The position numbers and the translations under genes were made by a program. The notes under the pieces are model-generated. The model was not told the origin of the DNA. It saw only the letters and a list, made by a program, of their open reading frames with translations, and ran no database searches. Positions 18,801-25,268 of a DNA stretch of 64,000 nucleotides are shown one piece after another. Source of the stretch: Streptomyces sp. NBC_00525 (GTDB lineage: Bacteria > Actinomycetota > Actinomycetes > Streptomycetales > Streptomycetaceae); the NCBI RefSeq assembly GCF_036346595.1, contig NZ_CP107834.1, positions 186,001-250,000 on the forward strand. Reading direction: 5' to 3'. Positions within the stretch are counted from its first letter, which is position 1. Each line of letters opens with the position of its first letter.

Positions 18801-21800
18801 ACCCGCGACAGCGGCCTGTTCAGCACCGAACTCACCGGCGAGCTCCGCGCGGTCCGCCGCTACTGGCGGCGGCACGGTATCGACGGGTCGCGGTGGTCGA
18901 GCCATATCGTCGGGGCGGACGCGGACACCGTCCGTGCGGCCCTCGCCGGGGAACCCGCCGTGCATCTGATGGCGGTGAACGCGCCGGGCGTGTGCGTCAT
19001 CGGCGGCGAGTCGCGGGCATGCGCCGCCGTCGTGGCCCGGCTGGGCGCGGAGTTCGCCGCCGAGCTGGACTACGACCTGGCGGCCCACGCGCCGGAGCTG
19101 GCGGAGGTCCGCGAGGTGTGGCGCGCGGCCCATCTGCGGCCCACCGTGCCGGTGCCGGGCCTGCGGTTCTACAGCGGGGCGACCGGGCAGGCGTACCTGC
19201 CGACCGCCGAACGGGCTGCCGACGCGGTCACGGCCCAGGGCATGGGCATGATCGACTTCGCGGCGATGGTGGAGCAGGCGTGGGCGGACGGCGTCCGCGT
19301 CTTCGTCGAGCACGGGCCGCGCAGGCTGTGCACGGGGTGGATCAAGCGGGTTCTCGGCGACCGGGAGCATGTGGCCGTGGCCCTGGACTCCCCGCAGGAC
19401 ACCGGGCTGCGGCAGCTGTGCCTCGCGGTGGCCGAACTCGTCGTCGCGGGGGTGCCGGTGCGGGCGGAGGAGTTGCTGAGCCGGCTGGGGGCCGCCGCGA
19501 CGGAGCCGCCGACCGCGGCGCCCGCCGTCACCGTACGGCCGTTGCCTCCGCCGCGGTTGCCCGAGGCCCCCATGGTCCTGCCGCGGGCGCCCCGGCTGGC
19601 TCCGGTGCGGCCGGCGGGACCCGCGCCACGGGGCGGCCCCTCTCGCGTACCGGAGGGACGGCGTCCGGCCGTCCTGCCCGGAGCGACGGGCGGGGCGGCG
19701 GCGGGCGGGGTCGCGGTGGGCGAGGACGCTCGGGTCGCCGCCGCCCGGCTGGGGGCGCGGGCGGCGAGCCTGCACCAGGAGGTGATGGCCCGCCACACGG
19801 AGGCCCACCAGCGCTTCCTACGGCTGTCGGCGTCGACGGTGACGGCGCTGACGCGCAGCGGTGAGCCCGCACCGGACCGGGCGCCCGTGCCCGCGCCGGC
19901 ACCCGTACCGCAGAGCGCCCCGCAGCCCGTTCCCGTTCCCCCGGGGCCCGTCAGGCCCGGTCCCACGTTCGACCGGGCGCAGCTCGAATACCTCGCCACG
20001 CAGAATGTCTCCGTCCTGTTCGGGCCGCTGTTCGCCGAGCAGGACCGGTACGCGGTGCAGACCCGGATGCCCAGTCCGCCGATGCTGTTCGCCGACCGGG
20101 TCACCGGGATCGACGCGGTGGCCGGGGCGCTGGCCATGCCGGGGCCGGTGCGTACGGACGGCACGATCTGGACGGAGACCGATGTCCGGCGGGACAGCTG
20201 GTATCTGGATGCCACCGGCCGGATGCCGTCCGGCATCCTGATCGAGGCCGGCCAGGCCGACCTGCTCCTGCTGAGCTGGCTGGGGGTCGATCTCCTCAAC
20301 CGGGGCGAGCGCGCCTACCGGCTGCTCGGCTGCGAGGTGACGTTCCACGGTGCCCCGCCGACGATCGGCGACACGCTGCGGTTCGAGATCCGTATCGACG
20401 GCCACGCCGAGGCGGACGGTGTGCGGCTCGCCTTCTTCCACCACGACTGCTACGTGAACGGTGAGTTGCGGCTCAGTGTGCGCGACGGCCGGGCCGGATT
20501 CTTCACGCCCGCCGAACTCGCCGGCAGCGGCGGTGTCCGGTGGAATCCGGCGGACCATCCGCCGCAGGACGACGGTCTGCCGCTCGATCCGCCGGCGGTC
20601 CGCTGCACGCGGCGCCGATTCGGCCCGGAGGCGCTGCGGGCGCTGGCGGAGGGCAGGCCCGCGTACTGCTTCGGTCCCGGCTGGGAGGCGACCGCCGCGC
20701 ACGTCCGTTCGCCGCGCCTCGACGGGGAGCGGCTGCGGCTGCTGGACGAGGTGAGCGAGTTCGACCCGGCGGGCGGCCCGTGGGGGCGGGGCTATCTGCG
20801 TGCCGAGACCGCGCTGAGCCCGGACGACTGGTTCTTCGCCGGGCACTTCCACAACGACCCGTGCATGCCGGGCACCCTGATGCTCCAGGGCGGCTTCCAG
20901 GCGATGGCGTTCTATCTGACCGCGATGGGGTACACCGTGGCGCGGGACGGCTGGCGTTTCGAGCCCGTCACCGGGCGGCCCTACCGGGCGATGTGCCGGG
21001 GCCAGGCGACGCCGGAGGGCCGGCGGGTCGTCTACGAGGTCTTCGTACGGGGTGTGTCGGCCGGTCCGGAGCCCACCCTCTACGCCGATGTGCTGGGTTC
21101 CGTGGACGGGATGAAGGCGTTCCTCGGGCGGAACGTGGCCCTGCGGCTCGTGCCGGACTGGCCGCTGACGCAGTGGCGGCACACGGGTCCGCCCGCCGTA
21201 GGGACCGCCCCCGGCACACCGGCGCTCCCCCGCCCCACCGACCCCCGTCACGGCCAGGAGCAGCGGGTGGCCGTGGCAGCCGACGGCTTCCGGTTCGACT
21301 ACGACTCGCTGCTGGCGTGCGCGTGGGGGCGGCCGAGCGAGGCGTTCGGCGCGATGTACGAGCCGTTCGACGGCACCCGTGGCGTGGCGCGGCTGCCCGG
21401 TCCTCCGTACCACTTCATGAGCCGGATCGTCTCGGTGGACGGGCCGCAGGGCGGGATGCGGGAGGGCAGTCGCGTCGTCGCGGAGTACGACGTACCCGAG
21501 GACGCCTGGTACTTCGCGGAGAGCGGCGGCGGCACCATGCCGTTCGCCGTGCTCATGGAGACCGCGCTGCAGCCGTGCGGCTGGCTCGCCTCGTACGTCG
21601 GGAGTGCGCTGACCAGCGACGTGGACCTGCTGTTCCGCAATCTCGACGGGAAGGGCACGGTCACCGGCGAGGTGACCCCGGCCACGCGCACCGTGCGCAC
21701 ATGCGCCGAGCTGACGCGGATCGCCCGCAGCGGTGACATGGTCATCGAGACGTTCCGGCTGTCGTGCACGGCGGACGGCGTGCGGGTGTTCGCCCTGGAG

Positions 21801-22439
21801 ACGGTCTTCGGGTTCTTCCCCCGGTCGGCCTTCGACGGCCGGCAGGGCGTCCCGGTCCCGGCGGACGGCCGCGCCCGGCTCGCCGAGCCCTGCGACCGCA
21901 CCGTCGATCTGACGGCCCTGCCGGACCGCTACGGCGCGGGGCGGTTGCGGCTGCCCGGGCCCATGCTGCTGATGCTGGACCGGGTCACCGGCTACTGGCC
22001 GGACGGCGGGAGCGCGGGACTCGGCCGGCTGCGTTCGGAGAAGGACGTCCGCGCGGACGACTGGTTCTTCCGGGCACACTTCTTCCAGGACCCGGTGCAG
22101 CCGGGTTCGCTGGGCGTGGAGGCGATGTGTCAACTCCTCCAGTTCCACCTGCTGGAGAGCGGTGCGGGGGCCGGCATGCCGAATGCGCGGTTCGAGCCGG
22201 TGCTGCCGGACCGTGAGACGTCGTGGACGTACCGGGGGCAGATCACCCCGGCCCACCGGCTCATCCGGGTGGACTTGGACATCGTGGAGAGCGGTCGGGA
22301 CGCACGCGGCCCGTACGCGGTGGCGGACGCGACCCTGTGGGGCGACGACACCTGCATCTACCGCGTACGCGGACTGGGCATGCGGGTGGTGCCGGATTCC
22401 TTGACCTCAAGTCCGCTTGACTTCCTAGCGTCTTCCTGA
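15846..22439 (+). CDS. pfa3: PUFA-synthase-like subunit, KS-CLF-AT-DH-DH (PfaC/Pfa3 type)
   Basis: 2197 residues. N-terminal KS with Cys193 in DAACASS. A second KS-like domain (about 500-830) is a chain-length factor: the active-site Cys region reads VSAEEASG. An acyltransferase follows at about 870-1170 with Ser963 in GYSSG. After a Pro/Ala linker come four hotdog units arranged as two FabA-like pairs: halves without catalytic His (DSWYLDATGRMPSG; DAWYFAESGGGTMPF) alternate with halves that have it (DDWFFAGHFHNDPCMPG, His1667; DDWFFRAHFFQDPVQPG). This is the myxobacterial Pfa3 layout without the C-terminal AGPAT domain. ATG 15846 is chosen; GTG 15834 is possible. The promoter of the next gene lies inside its last codons. 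Confidence 0.92.
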   Translation: MDFEPIAVVGRGCVLPGALDPDTFWANIAAGRTSLSPAPAGRWRVPRRWVMGSVDDRADRTWTEVAGYVEGFESVFDPSGFAVGPQEIGGLDPLFHWVLYGARQALTEAGRSGPLRRGGLVLGNLSYPTQTGAAFAEHVWLSRQRPDLRDALLRGVRRTRPDARNRFSSGLPAVLAARALGLGAGAWSLDAACASSLYAVKLACDRLHDGTADVMVAGAVSRPDPLYLHVGFCALSATSRTGCSRPLRQDADGLVHGEGAGFVALMRLADARAAGVPVFGVIRGAGLSNDGRGAGLVSPSEEGQVRAMRLAYEGAGVAPESVGLVECHATGTPVGDAVEARAMAAVFGAGGDVPIGSVKANVGHLLASAGMTGLLKVLGALGAGVRPATPGAGRPLELLSGTPLRVLTEPEEWTGARRAAVSAFGFGGTNAHLIVDHPDVPVRPGASRPAVPGPARAPDAGAKAAPDAGAEAGSAAARGRAPVAVVAVGARVGDGASTGDLRRALLDGERRGPASEFAVELADLCFPPLALERTVRHQLLVLEAAREAARTVRLPRERTMVVIGMGVDPEVARSGARWRVPHWLEEAGPDAAVPVDRARDAFGPPMTAEEVVGSMPNLAANRISTQLDLGGASFTVSAEEASGPVGLEPAVRALRAGEADAALVGAADVSCEAVHRAALRELGCGSEPGDAAVVLVLKLLDAAREDGDEVVAVLDEEGDDEPELVVGDGPDAMFDPSAAFGRAHAASGLVSVAVAALALQHRAVPRPDGPADTGAVPRTARVVVEPLEGPPVRVRLRAGDARPWLRGPAPALQVFSGADRREVLAALDAGAPGGDGPAKLAFVTDGGGVDAESRAAARRWLTGSGPRPAGVRFRDRPVGGETAFVYTNGSAAYEGMGRELMSALPSLGETVRDTHHGLGTRLRTGPRHGVLEQIWRAAELAAAHTVFSREVLGLRPDAALGYSSGESTALVALGAWPDAAGLYEATRDSGLFSTELTGELRAVRRYWRRHGIDGSRWSSHIVGADADTVRAALAGEPAVHLMAVNAPGVCVIGGESRACAAVVARLGAEFAAELDYDLAAHAPELAEVREVWRAAHLRPTVPVPGLRFYSGATGQAYLPTAERAADAVTAQGMGMIDFAAMVEQAWADGVRVFVEHGPRRLCTGWIKRVLGDREHVAVALDSPQDTGLRQLCLAVAELVVAGVPVRAEELLSRLGAAATEPPTAAPAVTVRPLPPPRLPEAPMVLPRAPRLAPVRPAGPAPRGGPSRVPEGRRPAVLPGATGGAAAGGVAVGEDARVAAARLGARAASLHQEVMARHTEAHQRFLRLSASTVTALTRSGEPAPDRAPVPAPAPVPQSAPQPVPVPPGPVRPGPTFDRAQLEYLATQNVSVLFGPLFAEQDRYAVQTRMPSPPMLFADRVTGIDAVAGALAMPGPVRTDGTIWTETDVRRDSWYLDATGRMPSGILIEAGQADLLLLSWLGVDLLNRGERAYRLLGCEVTFHGAPPTIGDTLRFEIRIDGHAEADGVRLAFFHHDCYVNGELRLSVRDGRAGFFTPAELAGSGGVRWNPADHPPQDDGLPLDPPAVRCTRRRFGPEALRALAEGRPAYCFGPGWEATAAHVRSPRLDGERLRLLDEVSEFDPAGGPWGRGYLRAETALSPDDWFFAGHFHNDPCMPGTLMLQGGFQAMAFYLTAMGYTVARDGWRFEPVTGRPYRAMCRGQATPEGRRVVYEVFVRGVSAGPEPTLYADVLGSVDGMKAFLGRNVALRLVPDWPLTQWRHTGPPAVGTAPGTPALPRPTDPRHGQEQRVAVAADGFRFDYDSLLACAWGRPSEAFGAMYEPFDGTRGVARLPGPPYHFMSRIVSVDGPQGGMREGSRVVAEYDVPEDAWYFAESGGGTMPFAVLMETALQPCGWLASYVGSALTSDVDLLFRNLDGKGTVTGEVTPATRTVRTCAELTRIARSGDMVIETFRLSCTADGVRVFALETVFGFFPRSAFDGRQGVPVPADGRARLAEPCDRTVDLTALPDRYGAGRLRLPGPMLLMLDRVTGYWPDGGSAGLGRLRSEKDVRADDWFFRAHFFQDPVQPGSLGVEAMCQLLQFHLLESGAGAGMPNARFEPVLPDRETSWTYRGQITPAHRLIRVDLDIVESGRDARGPYAVADATLWGDDTCIYRVRGLGMRVVPDSLTSSPLDFLASS
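22401..22431 (+). promoter_or_regulatory. MerR-type promoter with SoxR-like box
   Basis: -35 TTGACC (22401-22406) and -10 TAGCGT (22426-22431) are 19 bp apart, the long spacer typical of promoters activated by MerR-family proteins. The spacer holds CCTCAAGTCCGCTTGACT (22405-22422), which matches the SoxR consensus CCTCAAG...CTTGA with one degenerate outer arm. Start of transcription would fall near 22438, 34 nt before the NmrA-like gene. Confidence 0.7.
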
Positions 22440-22471
22440 GTCAGCCGCCCGACGACAGGGAGTACCCGCAC

Positions 22472-23305
22472 ATGATCCTCGTGACCGGAGCCACCGGAAA
22501 CATCGGACGCCCGCTGCTGACGGAGTTGCGCTCCTGCGGCGCGGGCCCGCTGCGGGGGCTCACCCGTGACGTCTCACGAGCCGGTTTCCCCGAGGGGGTC
22601 GAGGCCGTGGAGGGCGACCTCGCGGTGCCGGAGTCGCTGGAGGCCGCCCTGTCCGGGGTCCGCGCGCTCTTTCTGCCGTCGCGGGTGGGCCCGGACGCCG
22701 ACGTCCTCGCGGCGGCGCGGCGGGCCGGGGTGGAGCATGTGGTGCTGGTGTCGTCCATCACCGTCCTGACCCACCCGCACCTGGGCCCGGCCGCCGAGAA
22801 CCAGGAGGTCGAACGCCTGCTCAAGGACAGCGGGATGGCGTGGACGATCCTGCGGCCGACCCAGTTCGCGTCGAACGCCCTGATGTGGGCCGCGACGATC
22901 AGGGCCGGCGACACGGTCCGTGCCCCGTTCCCGGACACCGGGCTGCCCACCATCCATCCCGCCGACATCGCGTCGGTGGTCCGTGCCGCCCTGACCGAGC
23001 CGGGCCACCGGGGGCGGACCTACCCTCTGACCGGCCCGGAGCCGGTGTCCGCCCGGCAGCAGGCGGCGGCCGTCGCGGCGGCCCTCGGGCGCGAGGTGCC
23101 GTTCGCCGGAGCGAGCCGGCAGGAGGCCCGGGCGCCGCTGGCCGCCGTGTTCGGTGAGGCGGCGGCGGACGCGGTGCTGGACGTCATGGGCGGCGACGTC
23201 AACGACGAACTGCTGGCGGTGCGCGACACGGTCGAGCGGGTCACCGGCGCGCCGGGCAGGCCGTTTCGGCAGTGGGCCGCGGAGAACGCGGCCGCGTTCC
23301 GCTGA
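22472..23305 (+). CDS. NmrA-like NAD(P)H-binding reductase
   Basis: 277 residues, atypical SDR of the NmrA/quinone-oxidoreductase-2 group: Rossmann motif ILVTGATGNIGRPLL at the N-terminus, acidic-loop region GDLAVPESLEAAL, VEHVVLVSSI, and LRPTQFASNALMWA followed by TIHPADIASVVRAAL. Family members bind NAD(P) and act as redox sensors or reduce quinones. The SoxR-like promoter just upstream fits a role against redox-cycling compounds, since NAD-dependent epimerase/reductase genes are among the small SoxR regulons known in Streptomyces. No SoxR gene is in the window. It is probably unrelated to the lipid synthase that precedes it. A terminator hairpin follows. Confidence 0.85.
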   Translation: MILVTGATGNIGRPLLTELRSCGAGPLRGLTRDVSRAGFPEGVEAVEGDLAVPESLEAALSGVRALFLPSRVGPDADVLAAARRAGVEHVVLVSSITVLTHPHLGPAAENQEVERLLKDSGMAWTILRPTQFASNALMWAATIRAGDTVRAPFPDTGLPTIHPADIASVVRAALTEPGHRGRTYPLTGPEPVSARQQAAAVAAALGREVPFAGASRQEARAPLAAVFGEAAADAVLDVMGGDVNDELLAVRDTVERVTGAPGRPFRQWAAENAAAFR

Positions 23306-23309
23306 GCGT

Positions 23310-23340
23310 TCCCGCCCCGGCGCGGTCCGGGCCGGGGCGG
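23310..23340. terminator. Terminator hairpin
   Basis: 11-bp perfect arms (23310-23320 and 23330-23340) between the convergent ends of the NmrA-like and DUF4287 genes. Confidence 0.7.
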
Positions 23341-23343
23341 GGC

Positions 23344-23553
23344 TCAGCTCCCCGCTTCGGCCAGGGTGTGCGCGACGAGCGCGTTGGCGTGGCCGTGGCC
23401 CAGGCCGTGCTCGGCCTTGAGCCAGGCGACGAGTTCCATGTGCTTGGTGAGGTCGGAGGAGCGGATGAGCTCCTTCCACTCCTCGACGGGGCGGCCGTAC
23501 TTCTTCTCGATGGACGGGAAGTAGCTGGCGGGTCCCTTGGGCGGTGTGGTCAT
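23344..23553 (-). CDS. DUF4287-domain small protein
   Basis: 69 residues, entirely the DUF4287 fold: GPASYFPSIEKKYGRP, EEWKELI, and HMELVAWLKAEHGLGHGHANALVAH. The motif is found alone or fused to DUF5655 in many actinobacteria; it is cytoplasmic and has no established function. It ends 39 nt from the convergent NmrA-like gene and starts 47 nt downstream of the hydrolase gene on the same strand, so it may be cotranscribed with that gene and share its TetR control. Confidence 0.82.
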   Translation of the reverse strand: MTTPPKGPASYFPSIEKKYGRPVEEWKELIRSSDLTKHMELVAWLKAEHGLGHGHANALVAHTLAEAGS

Positions 23554-23599
23554 GCCGGTGCCTCTCTGTGATGGGGGTGGTGGTTCCGGGGGCGGTCGC

Positions 23600-24418
23600 T
23601 TACGCCGTACGGTCCCCGGCGAAGAAGCCGGCGAGGACCGGGGCGAGGGTCTCCGGCGCGATGGTGTGCTCCTCGCCCTCGAAGATCCGCAGGGTGAAGT
23701 TGTCGCCGGCCCCGGCGAGTTCGCGGGCGCCGGTCTCCATGTGCGATGCGCCCGCGTCGCCGCTGCCGACGAGGACGGGGACGGTGACGGGGGCCCAGCG
23801 TTCGAGGGGCAGCGGACGGCCGGACATCGTGTCGCCCATGATCCGGCCGTCGTACGGAAGGGTGCGGGCGACGGCCTCCAGGCTCGCCCAGAACGGGGTC
23901 TGCCGCATGCCCGCGACGGCCTCGTCCGGCATGTCGATCGCCGCCGTCATGAAGTACGCGACGGCGTCCCCGTACGCCTCGCGGGCGACGAGTTCCGTCA
24001 GGTGTGCCACGTAGTCGGCGGGCAGCGGCGGCCGGCTGTCGTCGGTGATGAACGGCGGCTCGTACAGGGCGAGCCGGCCGACGGCGCTGCCCCGCGCCGT
24101 CGCCTCCAGGGCGAGTGCGGCACCCGACGACATCCCGAACAGCATCGCGGTCCCGCCGCAGGGCCCCTCGATGAGCGCGTCGATGTCCTCGACCTCGCGC
24201 CGCACCTCGTACCCGGGGGCGTCCCCGCTGTCGCCCCGGCCCCGCCGGTCGTAGGTGACGACCGTGAAGTGCTCGGCGAGCAGCCCGGCCAGGTCCTCGG
24301 AGGCGCTCCGGGTCATGAGCGCGCCGCCGACCAGCAGCACGGCCGGGCCCGAGCCCCGCCGTTCGAACGCGATGGCCGTGCCGTCGGCCGAGATGATCCT
24401 GTCCACTGTCGTGGTCAT
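23600..24418 (-). CDS. Alpha/beta-fold hydrolase
   Basis: 272 residues. Oxyanion strand region GPAVLLVGGALM, RRGRGDSG, nucleophile elbow GMSSG (Ser near residue 100), and a late His in EGEEHTIAPETLAPVLAGFF; the acid is likely the Asp in LVGSGDAG. This is the small esterase/hydrolase group often found next to TetR regulators. The ATG at 24418 is preceded by GGGGG at about 8 nt; an upstream ATG at 24448 adds ten residues not expected for the family. It is divergent from the TetR gene, with the palindromic operator between them, so it is the probable target of that repressor. The substrate is unknown. Confidence 0.85.
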   Translation of the reverse strand: MTTTVDRIISADGTAIAFERRGSGPAVLLVGGALMTRSASEDLAGLLAEHFTVVTYDRRGRGDSGDAPGYEVRREVEDIDALIEGPCGGTAMLFGMSSGAALALEATARGSAVGRLALYEPPFITDDSRPPLPADYVAHLTELVAREAYGDAVAYFMTAAIDMPDEAVAGMRQTPFWASLEAVARTLPYDGRIMGDTMSGRPLPLERWAPVTVPVLVGSGDAGASHMETGARELAGAGDNFTLRIFEGEEHTIAPETLAPVLAGFFAGDRTA

Positions 24419-24496
24419 GCGTAAACCCCCATGAATGTGCCGTCGCACGGCACTCCGGTCACGGCCGGAGCGGCCGCGATCTGGAACTGGACGGTA

Positions 24497-24531
24497 CAGT
24501 ACTCACACGAGTACTGATCAGTCCAGTACTC
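24497..24531. promoter_or_regulatory. TetR operator: palindrome plus third half-site
   Basis: CAGTACTC (24497-24504) and GAGTACTG (24509-24516) form a perfect inverted repeat with a 4-bp centre; a third CAGTACTC lies at 24524-24531, and ACTGATCAGT (24513-24522) is itself a palindrome. The cluster sits between the divergent hydrolase and TetR starts. Confidence 0.78.
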
Positions 24532-24580
24532 TTCTCGGCGGCAGGCAGCAGCGGCGGACGAGGGAGAGAGGGTCCTGACG

Positions 24581-25189
24581 ATGGACGAACGGTCGGCGCG
24601 CAAGCACCAGGCGATCCTGGAGGCGGGGACCACCGTGTTCCTGAACAAGGGTTACGCGGGGACGAGCATGGACGACATCGCGAAGCTGGCCGCGGTGTCC
24701 AAGCAGACCGTCTACAAGCACTTCTCGGACAAGGAGAAGCTGTTCGCGGAGATCGTGCTCGCCACCACCGACCGCATCGACGCCATGGTCGACCTGGTCG
24801 CGGACATCCCCGCCGACGCCGGAGCGCTCACCGAGAACCTGACGCAGCTGGCCCGCCAGTTCCTCACGGCTCTCACCCGGCCCCAGGTCATCCAGCTGCG
24901 GCGGCTCGTCATCGCCAACGCCGACGCCTTTCCGGAGCTGGGCGCCGCCTGGTACGAGCAGGGCTTCGAGCGGGTCCTGGCCACCCTGGCGGACACCTTC
25001 CGGCGCCTCACCGAGCAGGGGCTCCTCAAGACCCCGGACCCGCTCCTGGCCGCCCACCACTTCTCCGGTCTGCTGCTGTGGATTCCGGTGAACCGGGCGA
25101 TGTTCCACGGCGGCCCGCAGCATTCCGCCGCAGACCTGGACCGGCTCGCGGAGGGCGGCATCCGCGCCTTCCTGGCCGCCTACGCCTGA
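24581..25189 (+). CDS. TetR/AcrR-family transcriptional repressor
   Basis: 202 residues. N-terminal helix-turn-helix: KHQAILEAGTTVFLNKGYAGTSMDDIAKLAAVSKQTVYKHFSDKEKLF, a canonical TetR DNA-binding domain at residues 8-55. The C-terminal ligand domain resembles the AcrR/TetR_C_7-type group (TRPQVIQLRRLVIANADAFPELGAAWYEQG). It is divergent from the hydrolase with a multi-arm CAGTACTC operator between, so autoregulation and repression of the hydrolase are inferred. The start has a GGGAGAG ribosome site. The stop overlaps a strong terminator. Confidence 0.9.
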   Translation: MDERSARKHQAILEAGTTVFLNKGYAGTSMDDIAKLAAVSKQTVYKHFSDKEKLFAEIVLATTDRIDAMVDLVADIPADAGALTENLTQLARQFLTALTRPQVIQLRRLVIANADAFPELGAAWYEQGFERVLATLADTFRRLTEQGLLKTPDPLLAAHHFSGLLLWIPVNRAMFHGGPQHSAADLDRLAEGGIRAFLAAYA

Positions 25190-25225
25190 GCCGCCGCACA
25201 CGCGCGGGGGCGTGTGCGGCGGCTC
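25188..25225 (+). terminator. Terminator hairpin after TetR gene
   Basis: Perfect 16-bp arms (25188-25203 and 25210-25225) with a 6-nt loop, starting inside the TetR stop codon. Confidence 0.8.
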
Positions 25226-25268
25226 ACGGCGTGTGCGGCGGCCGGGGGCGCTTCGTGCCTTCGTCGCG

